Origin: Ancylobacter oerskovii
Lineage (GTDB): Bacteria; Pseudomonadota; Alphaproteobacteria; Rhizobiales; Xanthobacteraceae
NCBI RefSeq assembly: GCF_018390555.1
Contig: NZ_JAHBGB010000041.1
Location: 326,590 to 390,589, forward strand
DNA length: 64,000 nucleotides
Direction of reading: 5' to 3'
A program made the translations under genes and the position numbers. Positions within the stretch are counted from its first letter, which is position 1; every line of letters starts with the position of its first letter. Under the pieces are notes generated by a model. It had not been told where the DNA came from, did not search any database, and saw only the letters and a list, made by a program, of their open reading frames with translations. Below, piece after piece: positions 8,777-18,703 of the stretch.

Positions 8777-9706
8777 CTAATTCCGCCTCTCGGCGATAAA
8801 AACGGCGGCTTCCCGGAGAAGTGTGGCCCGCGTGCCGAAGCCGGACAGCGCGGCATGGGCGTTTTCCACCAGTCTTCCCAGCTCCGCCCGGGCGCCGTCG
8901 ACGCCGAGAAGTTCGACGAAGGTGGCCTTGCCGGCGGCGCTGTCCTTGCCCACCGCCTTGCCGACGGTCGCCGCGTCGCCCTCGACGTCGAGCAGGTCGT
9001 CGGCGATCTGGAAGGCGCGGCCTACCGCGCGGGAATAGGCCTGCAGATTCGCGATCTCGGACGGGGACGCCCCGCCCAGCAGCCCGCCCGCCTCGCACGC
9101 ATAGCGCAGCAGCGCGCCGGTCTTGAGTTCCTGCAGGCGGGCGACGCTGGCGAGGTCCGGGGCAGGGCGGCCGGCATCGGCGAAGCGCCCCTCGGCGGCG
9201 AGATCGAGCATCTGGCCGCCGATCATGCCCTCGCCGCCGGCGGCACGCGCGAGCGCCGCCACCAGGGCGATTCGCACCGCCGGGTCGGGAGCGGCCGCCG
9301 GCTCGGCGAGCAGTTCGAAGGCGAGGGTGAGCAGGCCGTCGCCGGCGAGGATGGCGGTCGCCTCGTCATAGGCGCGATGCACGGTCGGCTGGCCGCGGCG
9401 CAGGTCGTCATCGTCCATGGCCGGCAGGTCGTCATGCACCAGCGAGTAGCAATGCACGCATTCGAGCGCGGTGGCGGCCGGCAACGCCCGCGGCATCGGC
9501 ACGCCGAACAGCGCCGCGCTTTCGATCACCAGGAAGGGACGCAGCCGCTTGCCGCCGGCCAGCGCCGCATGGCGCATCGCCCGCGCCAGCCTGTCGCTGA
9601 CCGGCTGCGCGCGGGCGATCACCCGCTCGAGCTCGGCGGCGACGGCTCCGGCGCAGCGGGCGAGCGCATCGGCAAGCGTTTCGGCGGGGCGGTCGGTCTG
9701 GGTCAT
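8777..9706 (-). CDS. ispA: polyprenyl synthetase, farnesyl-diphosphate-synthase type
   Basis: The 309-residue product belongs to the short-chain trans-prenyltransferases that condense isopentenyl diphosphate with allylic diphosphates to give geranyl and farnesyl diphosphate. The first aspartate-rich motif is DDLPAMDDDDLRRG. GGKRLRP marks the IPP-binding arginine region, and the second Asp-rich motif is QIADDLLDVEGD. The spacing in the first motif (DDxxxxDxxRRG) is that of bacterial IspA. The start is placed at 9706 (MTQTDRPAE), where the family's N-terminus normally begins; the longer frame adds 22 residues of low quality. It is divergent from mtgA. A paralogue with another chain length cannot be excluded. 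Confidence 0.88.
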   Translation of the reverse strand: MTQTDRPAETLADALARCAGAVAAELERVIARAQPVSDRLARAMRHAALAGGKRLRPFLVIESAALFGVPMPRALPAATALECVHCYSLVHDDLPAMDDDDLRRGQPTVHRAYDEATAILAGDGLLTLAFELLAEPAAAPDPAVRIALVAALARAAGGEGMIGGQMLDLAAEGRFADAGRPAPDLASVARLQELKTGALLRYACEAGGLLGGASPSEIANLQAYSRAVGRAFQIADDLLDVEGDAATVGKAVGKDSAAGKATFVELLGVDGARAELGRLVENAHAALSGFGTRATLLREAAVFIAERRN

Positions 9707-9844
9707 GGAACGGGTCCCCCGGTTTCCCGGCTGCGTGCCCGAGCCGGCCGCCGCGGTCAAGCGCTTCGCCACGTCGGACGACGCCCGGCTTGGTGGAACC
9801 GGCGCGAGCGTCTAGGTTTTCCGACCGAGGCCAGGGGAGACGGA

Positions 9845-10525
9845 ATGCGCGGGCTGGGATGGATCTGGTGGATCTGGAGGGGGGCGCTCCTTCTCCTGCT
9901 GGTGCCGGTGGTGCTGGCCGTCCTCTATAATGTGGTGAACCCGGTCTCGACCCTGATACTGGGGCGCTGGGCGACCTTCCAGCGGGTGGAGCAGGCCTGG
10001 GTGCCGTTCGACCAGATTTCTCCGGCCCTGGTGCGCAGCGTGCTGGCCTCCGAGGATGCCCGCTTCTGCCAGCACAACGGCGTGGATCTCGTCGAGCTGC
10101 AGAACGTCATGGACACCGCCGAGGAGGGCGAGCCGGCGCGCGGCGCCTCCACCATCACCATGCAGCTCGCCAAGAACCTGTTCCTGTGGAACGGACGCAG
10201 CTTCATCCGCAAGGGACTGGAGATGCCGCTGGCGCTGTATCTCAACCTCGTCATGAGCAAGCGGCGACAGATCGAGATCTATCTCAACATCGCCGAATGG
10301 GGACCGAACGGCGAATTCGGCATCGAGGCGGCCTCCCAGCGCGCCTTCGGCCTTCCGGCGGCCCGGCTCGGCGCGCGGCAGGCGGCGCTGCTGGCGGTGA
10401 TGCTGCCGAACCCGCACCGGCGGGACGCCGCCAAGCCGGGCCCCGGCCTGTCGCGTCTCGCCTCGCGGCTGCAGGCGCGGCTGCCGCGCGAGGGAGCGGA
10501 ACTCACCCGATGCCTCGGTTCCTAG
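9845..10525 (+). CDS. mtgA: monofunctional biosynthetic peptidoglycan transglycosylase
   Basis: MtgA polymerises lipid II into glycan strands at the cytoplasmic membrane. The 226-residue protein has one N-terminal transmembrane helix (about residues 12-32, rich in Leu/Val). The GT51 domain follows: catalytic Glu70 in SEDARFCQHNGVD, GASTITMQLAKNLFLW, RKGLEMPLALYLNLVMSKRRQIEIYLN and EWGPNGEFGIEAASQRAFG. All signature blocks are intact and no transpeptidase domain follows, so it is the monofunctional form. The ATG at 9845 has GGGGAGACGGA in front. Upstream is the divergent ispA; downstream is rpmF. Confidence 0.95.
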   Translation: MRGLGWIWWIWRGALLLLLVPVVLAVLYNVVNPVSTLILGRWATFQRVEQAWVPFDQISPALVRSVLASEDARFCQHNGVDLVELQNVMDTAEEGEPARGASTITMQLAKNLFLWNGRSFIRKGLEMPLALYLNLVMSKRRQIEIYLNIAEWGPNGEFGIEAASQRAFGLPAARLGARQAALLAVMLPNPHRRDAAKPGPGLSRLASRLQARLPREGAELTRCLGS

Positions 10526-10694
10526 CCGGAGCCCGGCAAAGGCCGGAAAGGTTGCGGTTTCAGGGGCGGCCCCCCTTTCACTCGCGCGCATGAGTCTGTA
10601 TAAGCCGCCACTCGAAATACGAGCTACCCGGCGCCGGCCCCCTCGGAACATCCGAGGCAAGCCATAGAGGACCGCCGGCACAGGAGTTGAGACA

Positions 10695-10880
10695 ATGGCC
10701 GTTCCGAAGAAGAAAACCAGCCCGTCGCGTCGCGGCATGCGCCGCTCGGCCGATGCGCTGAAGCAGCCCACCTATATCGAGGACAAGGATTCCGGCGAGC
10801 TGCGCCGTCCGCACCACCTCGACCTCAAGACCGGCATGTACAAGGGCCGGCAGGTGCTGAAGGTCAAGGCCGAAGCCTGA
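10695..10880 (+). CDS. rpmF: 50S ribosomal protein L32
   Basis: This 61-residue basic protein is a component of the large ribosomal subunit. It begins [18 protein letters not shown], the L32 hallmark, and ends [15 protein letters not shown]. The zinc-coordinating cysteines found in some L32 proteins are absent, as usual in alphaproteobacteria. A good Shine-Dalgarno (CAGGAG) precedes the ATG. An intrinsic terminator lies 50 bases downstream, so it forms a short transcription unit. Confidence 0.98.
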   Translation: MAVPKKKTSPSRRGMRRSADALKQPTYIEDKDSGELRRPHHLDLKTGMYKGRQVLKVKAEA

Positions 10881-10929
10881 GTGCGGGGGACGGGACAACC
10901 CGCCCTTTCCATCTCGTGACAAGACATGA

Positions 10930-10958
10930 AGCGCGGCCGCCACCGGTCGCGCTTTTTG
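10930..10958 (+). terminator. intrinsic terminator of rpmF
   Basis: AGCGCGGCC (10930-10938) pairs with GGTCGCGCT (10945-10953), with one G-U pair and a six-base loop, followed immediately by a run of T (10953-10957). It is 50 bases past the rpmF stop. Confidence 0.85.
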
Positions 10959-11157
10959 TCGTGGGCCTGCGGTCTCGGCTTGCGCTGTCCTGGAGGCTGG
11001 CGCATCGTTCGACATCTCAAGAGCCATTCGCGGATCCGCCGAGTCGGCGGCTGCGACGCAAGGGATTGCATGGATCCCTTGCGAAGGCCGGAACGAGGGC
11101 GAACGGGGCGACGCGGCATGGAACCGTTAGGACAGGGCGCGGGAGCGGCGGGTGTTC

Positions 11158-12858
11158 ATGTCTGACGCGGCGGGCGCAACGGTGCCGGATCTCGGCGGCA
11201 TGGCGACGCTGAACGACATTGCCTGTGCGCATGGGACGGCAGGCAGCGCCGCCTATGAATGGCGCCTCGCCGATGACCGCCTGCAGTGGAGCGACTCGGC
11301 CGCCGCCTTTTTCGGGCCGGAGGTCCATCACGCGCTCGCCAGCGGCCGTTCCTATGCGCAGATCATCGTGCCCGGCAGCGGGCGCGGGCGCGAGGAGGCG
11401 GTGGAGGCCTGCCTCTCCGCCGGGCTCGCCGGCGAGTCCCAGCAGTTCAACATTGGCTATACGATCCGGCTGCCGGAACGCGACGGCTTTCGCGAGCTGC
11501 GCCTGATCGACCGCGGCGTCTGTCATTTCGATGGCCGCGGAAGGGTGGAGCGGGTGCTGGGCCTGATCCAGGCCGACGAGGCCGGGGCCACGGGGCGACC
11601 GGCCTCCGAAGACGCCCAGATCCTGCCGAATGCCGGCTCCGGTCGCCGTCCGCTCGCCATGCTGGTGAAGGACTGGCTCGATCGCGCCGAACGGACGGGC
11701 GAGGCGTTCGGCGTCGCTCTCGTCGGCATAGACGACCTGCCGCGCCTGAACGACATCTACGGCTTCGGTGCCGTCGACGAGGTGGTCGAAACCTTCCGGC
11801 GACGCCTGCGGGCGGAGCTCGCCGAGGGCGAGGTGATGGGCCGCTTCTCCGTCGGCAGCTTCGGCCTGCTGCTGCGGCTCGGATCCGGCGGGGAACTCGC
11901 CGACCGCGTGCGGGCGATCGTCGACACCGTCAATGCGCGGCCGCCGCGGATCGAACGCGGGGCCGTCGCCGCCGGGGTTACGGCCGGCGCGCTCACGGCG
12001 CCGTCGCAGGCGGCAACGCCGGCGGAGGTGTTCCGGCGCGTGCAGGACGCGCTGTATCACGCGCGCCACGGCAGCCGCGGCAGCTTCGCCATCTTCGACC
12101 CCGCCATCGACCGGGCAGGGGAGCATCTCGCCAATCTCCAGTTCGCCGGCAATATCGTCCGGGCCCTGGACGAGGGGCGCGTCACGCTCGCCTATCAGCC
12201 GGTGGCCGTGGCGCGCGATCGCAGCATCGCCTTTCACGAGGCGCTGGTGCGGGTGCAGGGGCGCGACGGCTATGTGCTCGACGGCGCGGCGGTGATCCCC
12301 ACCGCCGAGCGCTTCGGATTGACCGGGCTGATCGACCGCCGCACCCTGCAGCTCGCCTTCGAGGCGCTCGCCGCCGACCCGCAGCTGACGCTGTCGGTCA
12401 ACGTGTCGCCGACCAATCTGGACGATGGCGGCTGGACGTCGCTGGTGGAGAGCCACGCCGGCGACGGGCTGTGCCGGCGGCTGATCGTCGAGATCACCGA
12501 GAGCGCGCGGCTGGTCGATATCGCGCATGTCCGCCGCCGCATCGAGCACCTGCACGGGCTCGGCTGCCGGGTGGCGATCGACGATTTCGGAATAGGCTAC
12601 ACGTCGTTCCGCAGCCTGCGCGAGCTGAAGGTCGACATATTGAAGATCGACGGCAGCTTCGTGAGCGGCATGCTCCAGTCGGAGGCCGACCGCCATTTCG
12701 TCCGGGCGCTGGTGGAGCTTGCGGCCAATCTGGGCGTCGGCACCGTCGCCGAATGGGTGCTCGACGAGCCGACCGCCGGGCAACTCGTCGAATGGGGATG
12801 CACCTATCTGCAGGGCGGGCTGATCGGCCTGGCCGCCCCGCAGCCGCTTCGGCGCTGA
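11158..12858 (+). CDS. PAS-like/degenerate GGDEF/EAL protein, probable c-di-GMP phosphodiesterase
   Basis: The 566-residue product has three parts. Residues about 20-135 look like a PAS-type sensor with paired strands. Residues about 165-300 are a GGDEF-like domain whose signature is replaced by SVGSF (about 231-235), so cyclase activity is unlikely. Residues about 320-560 are an EAL domain with the catalytic set intact: EAL at about 361, NVSPTNL, IVEITES, AIDDFGIGYTS with Asp475-Asp476, ILKIDGSF and the late QGG. The expected activity is hydrolysis of cyclic di-GMP, tuned by the dead cyclase domain and an unknown signal. There is no membrane segment. The frame can open at GTG 11152 or ATG 11158; I prefer the ATG. 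Confidence 0.88.
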   Translation: MSDAAGATVPDLGGMATLNDIACAHGTAGSAAYEWRLADDRLQWSDSAAAFFGPEVHHALASGRSYAQIIVPGSGRGREEAVEACLSAGLAGESQQFNIGYTIRLPERDGFRELRLIDRGVCHFDGRGRVERVLGLIQADEAGATGRPASEDAQILPNAGSGRRPLAMLVKDWLDRAERTGEAFGVALVGIDDLPRLNDIYGFGAVDEVVETFRRRLRAELAEGEVMGRFSVGSFGLLLRLGSGGELADRVRAIVDTVNARPPRIERGAVAAGVTAGALTAPSQAATPAEVFRRVQDALYHARHGSRGSFAIFDPAIDRAGEHLANLQFAGNIVRALDEGRVTLAYQPVAVARDRSIAFHEALVRVQGRDGYVLDGAAVIPTAERFGLTGLIDRRTLQLAFEALAADPQLTLSVNVSPTNLDDGGWTSLVESHAGDGLCRRLIVEITESARLVDIAHVRRRIEHLHGLGCRVAIDDFGIGYTSFRSLRELKVDILKIDGSFVSGMLQSEADRHFVRALVELAANLGVGTVAEWVLDEPTAGQLVEWGCTYLQGGLIGLAAPQPLRR

Positions 12859-12870
12859 CGCGCCGCGCCG

Positions 12871-13455
12871 CTACTTCTTGGGATCGGTATCGCCGATCCT
12901 GTCGAGGCGCTTCTGCATTTCCGCCACCTGGCGTTTCAGCTCGTCGAGATCGTCGGCCTTCGCCGCGGGGGCGGTGGGGGCGGCCTCCTCGCGGGCATTG
13001 GGCAGGAACATCTTGAAGGTGCGGTCGAAGATGTCGATGTTGCGCCGCACCTGCTCTTCCATCGCGCCGAAACCGCCGGTGCCGAAGCCGCCGACGCCGA
13101 AGGCCTTGGCGAACTGGTCGCGGAACTTTTCCTGGTCGCGGGTGAAGTTCTCGATCGACATGTCGAGGTAGCGCGGCACGAGCATCTGCATGCTGTCGCC
13201 GTAGAAGCGGATGATCTGGCGCAGGAAATTGATGGGAAGCAGATTCTGGCCTTTGCCTTCCTGCTCGAAGATGATCTGCGTGAGCACGGAATGGGTGATG
13301 TCTTCGCCCGACTTGGCGTCGTACACGACGAAATCCTCGCCGTTCTTCACCATCAAAGCCAGATCCTCGAGCGTGACATAGGTGCTCGTCCCGGTGTTGT
13401 AGAGCCGGCGGTTGGCGTACTTCTTGATGGTCACGGGTTCGTTGGACTTGGCCAT
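12871..13455 (-). CDS. phaR: polyhydroxyalkanoate synthesis repressor PhaR
   Basis: PhaR represses phasin and other PHA genes until granules form, and binds both DNA and PHB granules. The 194-residue protein has the conserved N-terminal DNA-binding/accumulation region (TIKKYANRRLYNTGTSTYVTLEDL). The PHB accumulation regulatory domain follows (THSVLTQIIFEQE and NFLRQIIRFYGDSMQ). A glycine-rich linker and a C-terminal coiled segment (DDLDELKRQVAEMQKRLDRI) end the protein. It is transcribed divergently from phaA, the classical alphaproteobacterial arrangement. Its stop lies 12 bases from the converging EAL gene. Confidence 0.95.
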   Translation of the reverse strand: MAKSNEPVTIKKYANRRLYNTGTSTYVTLEDLALMVKNGEDFVVYDAKSGEDITHSVLTQIIFEQEGKGQNLLPINFLRQIIRFYGDSMQMLVPRYLDMSIENFTRDQEKFRDQFAKAFGVGGFGTGGFGAMEEQVRRNIDIFDRTFKMFLPNAREEAAPTAPAAKADDLDELKRQVAEMQKRLDRIGDTDPKK

Positions 13456-13690
13456 AGGATGCGCATGCCTTGTTGGTTTCCCCTTGAAAACTCTAGGGCC
13501 TTTCCGAACTGAGGGCTACAGGATTATCGGCGGAGCCACCCGCCTGCGACGTCTGGTATAATAGAGGCGCTGTCCGGCCGGGTTATTGACATGCGTCATA
13601 CGACGTCACCACGATATCCCTACATTCGCTCCAGCCTCGCGCGGGACTTCCACCCGCGCCACATCTGATCCCATCGGAGGACGTTCACAC
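13456..13690. promoter_or_regulatory. divergent phaR-phaA control region
   Basis: This 235-base gap separates the divergent phaR and phaA starts. On the plus strand a perfect TTGACA (13586-13591) could be a -35 hexamer, but no good -10 stands at 17 bases; weak candidates are CGATAT and TACATT further on. ATGCGCAT near 13461 is a perfect 8-bp palindrome close to the phaR start. I see no clear CTGC-type PhaR operator. GGAGG at 13676-13680 serves phaA. Confidence 0.4.
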
Positions 13691-14869
<1,179 letters not shown>

Positions 14870-15027
14870 CGCCTTCCGCCGGCGGCGCGCCGTCGCCGCC
14901 GGCGGAAAGCCAATGGCGAGCCATGCGAAAATGATGGCAGGGCAAGCGTTTGGGTGCCTTGCCGTCCAATAAAAACGACGTACAAGCCATGGCAGGTTCC
15001 GGGACGGAAGCCGAGAGGGGAAGTCAG

Positions 15028-15753
15028 ATGAGTCGCGTTGCGTTGGTAACCGGCGGCACCCGAGGGATCGGGGCGTCGGTGTGCGTGGCCTTGAAGGCAG
15101 CCGGCTACAAGGTGGCCGCCAACTATGCCGGGAACGAGGAGGCCGCGGCTGGCTTCACCGCCGCGACCGGCATCCCGGCCTTCAAATGGGACGTGTCGGA
15201 TTTCGAGGCCTGCAAGGCCGGCGTCGCCAGGGTGGCGGCCGAGCTCGGCCCCGTCGACGTGCTGGTCAACAATGCCGGCATCACCCGCGACGGCATGCTG
15301 CACAAGATGACCGCCGAGCAGTGGTACGCGGTGATCAACACCAACCTCAACTCGCTGTTCAACATGTCGCGGCAGGTGATCGAGGGCATGCGCGAGCGCA
15401 ATTTCGGGCGCATCGTCAACATCTCCTCCATCAACGGCCAGAAGGGACAGATGGGGCAGACCAACTATGCCGCCGCCAAGTCCGGCGACCTCGGCTTCAC
15501 CAAGGCGCTGGCACAGGAGAACGCCAACAAGGGCATCACGGTGAATGCCATCTGCCCCGGCTACATCGCCACCGAAATGGTCAAGGCGGTGCCGCAGGAG
15601 GTGATCGAGAAGAAGGTGCTGCCGCAGATTCCGGTCGGCCGGCTCGGCGAACCGGAGGAGATCGCCCGCTGCGTGGTGTTCCTGGCGGCGGACGAGGCGT
15701 CCTTCATCACCGGCTCGACGCTGACCGCCAATGGCGGCCAGTTCATGATCTGA
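15028..15753 (+). CDS. phaB: acetoacetyl-CoA reductase
   Basis: PhaB reduces acetoacetyl-CoA to (R)-3-hydroxybutyryl-CoA with NADPH. It is a 241-residue short-chain dehydrogenase. Visible motifs are the Rossmann loop TGGTRGIG (about residues 9-16), VNNAGITRDGMLHKM, and the catalytic Ser/Tyr/Lys in NISSINGQKGQMGQTNYAAAK. The C-terminal TANGGQFMI is typical of PhaB. The start at 15028 follows GAGAGGGGAAGTCAG. No PHA synthase (phaC) is in the window, so the polymerase must be elsewhere. Confidence 0.95.
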   Translation: MSRVALVTGGTRGIGASVCVALKAAGYKVAANYAGNEEAAAGFTAATGIPAFKWDVSDFEACKAGVARVAAELGPVDVLVNNAGITRDGMLHKMTAEQWYAVINTNLNSLFNMSRQVIEGMRERNFGRIVNISSINGQKGQMGQTNYAAAKSGDLGFTKALAQENANKGITVNAICPGYIATEMVKAVPQEVIEKKVLPQIPVGRLGEPEEIARCVVFLAADEASFITGSTLTANGGQFMI

Positions 15754-15763
15754 GCCGCGACCT

Positions 15764-15788
15764 GCCGGCCGCCTCCGGGCGGGCCGGC
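15764..15788. terminator. GC-rich hairpin between convergent phaB and PepSY gene
   Basis: GCCGGCCGCC (15764-15773) pairs with the inverted sequence ending at 15788, with one bulged G, and overlaps the stop of the minus-strand gene. No T-tract is visible, so function as an intrinsic terminator is uncertain. Confidence 0.4.
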
Positions 15789-16114
15789 TACCTCGTCTCG
15801 GTCCTCAGCACCTTGCCGGTGGCGGCGTCGACGTCGACTTCCATGCGGCGGCCGGCGCCGTCGCGGCCTTCGGCTTCCCATTTGCGACCGTCGAGTTCGA
15901 GCTGCGTGACGGTGGCGAGGCCGTTCGCGCGGACGATGCGCAGCGCGTCGTCGATGCTGATCGCCGGCGTCTGGGCGCGGACCGGCAAGGCAAGGCCGGC
16001 GAACAGGGCGGCACCGAGCAGGGCCGAGCCGAGCTTGGCGTAGCGGAACGCGGCATGGCCGCTGCCGCTTTCGGTGCGGCCGAACCGGATGGAGGCGAGG
16101 CGGGTGGAGGCCAT
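15788..16114 (-). CDS. PepSY domain exported protein
   Basis: This 108-residue product has a long N-terminal region with a hydrophobic signal segment (LGSALLGAALFAGLALPVRAQ). A compact PepSY domain follows: SIDDALRIVRANGLATVTQLELD, then WEAEGRDGAGRRMEVDVDAATG and KVLRTETR. PepSY domains occur as small periplasmic or lipoprotein modules; some inhibit peptidases, but most are uncharacterised. A later in-frame start nearer the hydrophobic stretch is possible, since signal peptides are usually shorter. Two further small exported proteins in this window (49790, 51665) carry a similar fold. Confidence 0.8.
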   Translation of the reverse strand: MASTRLASIRFGRTESGSGHAAFRYAKLGSALLGAALFAGLALPVRAQTPAISIDDALRIVRANGLATVTQLELDGRKWEAEGRDGAGRRMEVDVDAATGKVLRTETR

Positions 16115-16310
16115 GGCATTCTATCCCTGCTGTCGGATCACCCGGATGAGATAGGTCGCCATTCCGCGCGATCCAGCGGACGATGGGCTGATTTTGGAAA
16201 ACTGAGCCGCTCCGTCGCGACGCGCCGCCGCGATCGACCGCCTTCGCAAGGCGGCGGCCGGCGGGCGAGCGCCCGGCAGGCCGTCCTCCCTTCCCCGGCC
16301 CGCTGGCCCT

Positions 16311-16433
16311 CTGCGGGAGAGCCCGGTGTTGTGCCGGCAGGATTCGGCGCCGCTGCGGGAGAGCCTGGCTCGCGCCGGCAGGATTTGGCGCTGCTGCGGG
16401 AGAGCCCGGCTCGCGCCGGGACTTGGCGCCGCG
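16311..16433. repeat. three imperfect ~41-nt tandem repeats
   Basis: Units beginning CTGCGGGAGAGCC start at 16311, 16353 and 16394. Each continues with a GGCTCGCGCCGGCAGG-like block and ends GGCGCCG or similar. They lie in the 363-base gap (16115-16477) between the PepSY gene and the EamA transporter. Apart from these repeats and an AT-poor stretch I see nothing else in that gap. Confidence 0.8.
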
Positions 16434-16477
16434 GCGCGTGACGGTCATAAGGGACACCCCTATCCCGGTGTTCTCCC

Positions 16478-17353
16478 ATGTCCGCTTCGATTCCGCGCTC
16501 CGTCGCCACCCTTGTCGGCTTTTCCGCCATCCTGCTCTGGGCGACGCTGGCGCTTGCCACGTCGGCGACCGGCGCGGTGCCGCCCTTCCTGCTCACCGCG
16601 CTCACCTTTGCGATCGGGGGCGGGGTCGGGCTCATTGCGGCGATGGTGCGCGGCGTCGGGCTGTCGGTGCTGCGCCAGCCCTGGCTGGTCTGGCTGCACG
16701 GCGTCGGCGGCCTGTTCGGCTACCATTTCTTCTATTTCTCGGCGCTGAAGCTGGCGCCGCCGGCGGAAGCGGGGCTGATCGCCTATCTCTGGCCGCTGCT
16801 CATCGTGCTGATGTCGGCGACGCTGCCGGGCGAGCGGCTGCGCCCCGCCCATATCGTCGGCGCGCTGATGGGGCTGGCCGGGACGATCCTGCTGCTCGGC
16901 GCTCGTGCCGGCGGCTTCGGCTTCTCACCGGCTTACCTGCCGGGCTACGCCGCGGCGGCGCTGTGCGCGGTGATCTGGTCGAGCTATTCGGTGCTGGCGC
17001 GCCGCTTCGCCGACGTGCCCACCGAGGCGGTGGCGGGGTTCTGCCTCGCCACGGCGGCGCTGTCCGTGCCGTGCCATCTCATCTTCGAGCCGGCGGTCTG
17101 GCCGTCGGGGACGGAATGGCTGGCGGTGGCGGCGCTCGGCATCGGGCCAGTCGGCATCGCCTTCTACACCTGGGACATCGGCATGAAGCGCGGCGACATG
17201 CGCCTGCTCGGCGTCGCCTCCTATGCGGCGCCAGTGCTGTCGACGCTGCTTCTCGTCGCCACCGGCTTCGCCAGCGCCAGCTGGGCACTGGCCGGGGCCT
17301 GCGCCCTCATCGTCGGCGGCGCCGGGGTGGCGACGCTGCTCGCGCGCAAATAG
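16478..17353 (+). CDS. EamA/DMT-superfamily transporter
   Basis: This 291-residue protein is almost entirely hydrophobic, with about ten predicted transmembrane segments arranged as two EamA repeats. Typical signatures are LHGVGGLFGYHFFYFSALKLAPPAEAGLIAYLWPLL in the first half and GPVGIAFYTWDIGMKRGDMRLLGVASYAAPVLSTL in the second. Such proteins export amino acids, nucleosides or small metabolites; the substrate cannot be inferred. It is a lone gene, convergent with the cupin gene 18 bases away. Confidence 0.9.
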   Translation: MSASIPRSVATLVGFSAILLWATLALATSATGAVPPFLLTALTFAIGGGVGLIAAMVRGVGLSVLRQPWLVWLHGVGGLFGYHFFYFSALKLAPPAEAGLIAYLWPLLIVLMSATLPGERLRPAHIVGALMGLAGTILLLGARAGGFGFSPAYLPGYAAAALCAVIWSSYSVLARRFADVPTEAVAGFCLATAALSVPCHLIFEPAVWPSGTEWLAVAALGIGPVGIAFYTWDIGMKRGDMRLLGVASYAAPVLSTLLLVATGFASASWALAGACALIVGGAGVATLLARK

Positions 17354-17371
17354 CCGGGATAGCGGGCAGGA

Positions 17372-17812
17372 TCAGCCCGGCTGCCAGCCCGGCGGGGCCA
17401 GCTCGAAGCCGGCGAATTCGAAGCCCGGCGCCACGGTGCAGCCGACCAGCGTCCAGTCGCCGAGGCTGCGGGCCGCCTGCCAGGCACCGCGCGGCACCAC
17501 CCGCTGGGGCTCCTCGCCGGCGGCGAGGTCAGGGCCGAGACGGAGGGATTGCACCGGGGCGGCATCGCCCGCGGCCAGCGAGAGCTCGAGCGGCGCCCCC
17601 GCATGCCAGTGCCAGATCTCCACCGCGTCGACCCGGTGCCAGTGCGATTCCTCGCCCGCCGCCAGCAGGAAATAGATGGCGGTGGAGGCGGAGCGCCCGT
17701 CTTCCAGGCGATGGGGATCGCGGAAGGTCTCGCGGAAATGCCCGCCCTCGGGATGCGGTTCGAGCCCGAGGCGGGCGATGATCTCGGCGGCGGACAGAGT
17801 GGGGACCGCCAT
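17372..17812 (-). CDS. cupin domain protein (DUF985 type)
   Basis: The 146-residue product matches the DUF985/Cupin_5 group: an N-terminal IIARLGLEPHPEGGHFRETF, then AIYFLLAAGEESHWHRVDAVEIWHWHAG. The histidines SHWHRV and the following Glu/His are candidate metal ligands of the cupin barrel. VVPRGAWQAARSLGDWTLVGCTVAPGFEF completes the fold. The start at 17812 lies 5 bases past the gloB stop on the same strand, so the two are probably one transcription unit. Enzymatic function is unknown. Confidence 0.88.
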   Translation of the reverse strand: MAVPTLSAAEIIARLGLEPHPEGGHFRETFRDPHRLEDGRSASTAIYFLLAAGEESHWHRVDAVEIWHWHAGAPLELSLAAGDAAPVQSLRLGPDLAAGEEPQRVVPRGAWQAARSLGDWTLVGCTVAPGFEFAGFELAPPGWQPG

Positions 17813-17817
17813 CGCCG

Positions 17818-18591
17818 TCAGCCCCGGAACTGGCTCTTGAGCTCGCGCAGCTCGGTGAACACCGCGGCGGGTTCGGCGCCGGCGAGGCCGAGCTTCGCCG
17901 CCAGCGCCGGGTCGTCGGCCCGGAGGAACGGGTTGCTGGCCTTCTCCCTGCCGATGCTGGTGGGCAGTGTCGGCTTGCCCTGCGCACGCAGGGCCTCCGC
18001 CGAAGCGAGATGATCGCGCGAGGCGGCGTTGTCGGGGTCGACATGCACGGCGAAGCGGCCGTTGGAGAGGGTGTATTCGTGGCCGCAATAGACCGCGATG
18101 TCGTCCGGCAGCGCCCGCAGCCGCAGCAGCGAGTTCCACAGCACCGGCGGGTCGCACTCGAAGGGCCGGCCGCAGCCCATGACGAACAGCGTGTCGCCGC
18201 TGAACAATAGCCGCTCGCCCTCGAACAGGAAGACAATATGGCCCTTGGTATGGCCGGGGGTTTCGAGCACCCGCCCGACCAGGCTGCCCACCGCCACCGG
18301 GTCGCCGTCCACCACGGCGAAGTCGAGGCCGGGAATGGTGTCGCGCTCCGCCCGGGGGCCGATCACCGTCGCGCCGTAGCGGGCCTTCAGGGCCTCCACG
18401 CCGGCAATGTGATCGGTGTGGTGGTGGGTGACGAGGATATGCGTCAGCGTCCAGTCCTCGCGCTCGAGCGCGGCAAGGACCGGCGCCACCTCCGGCACGT
18501 CGACGACCGCGGTCGCCTCCGTCACCGGATCGCGCAGCAGCACGGCATAATTGTCGGCGAGGCAGGGGATCAGGCGAAGCTCGACCGGCAT
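17818..18591 (-). CDS. gloB: hydroxyacylglutathione hydrolase (glyoxalase II)
   Basis: GloB hydrolyses S-lactoylglutathione to lactate and glutathione, completing methylglyoxal detoxification. The 257-residue protein has the metallo-beta-lactamase zinc motif THHHTDHIAG, then TPGHTKGHI, LFSGDTLFVMGCGR and VYCGHEYT, each with the expected ligands. The C-terminal helical domain (about residues 170-257) of glyoxalase II is present with SNPFLRADDP. The start at 18591 (MPVELRLIPCLADNYA) has GAGGAACTCC just upstream, better than the 25-residue-longer frame. Confidence 0.95.
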   Translation of the reverse strand: MPVELRLIPCLADNYAVLLRDPVTEATAVVDVPEVAPVLAALEREDWTLTHILVTHHHTDHIAGVEALKARYGATVIGPRAERDTIPGLDFAVVDGDPVAVGSLVGRVLETPGHTKGHIVFLFEGERLLFSGDTLFVMGCGRPFECDPPVLWNSLLRLRALPDDIAVYCGHEYTLSNGRFAVHVDPDNAASRDHLASAEALRAQGKPTLPTSIGREKASNPFLRADDPALAAKLGLAGAEPAAVFTELRELKSQFRG

Positions 18592-18703
18592 GGAGTTCCT
18601 CGACGGGCGTTCCCGATGGGCGTTTGGCTCGGCGTCCTCGAACGAGATGGGCGCGGGAGGCGGCACCGTCCGGGGGACGGTGCCGGGTTTTCCGGGTGCC
18701 GGT

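Noticed and set aside
16311..16433. CRISPR-like array of 41-nt units
   Set aside because: Repeats are adjacent without unique spacers, only three units, and there are no cas genes.
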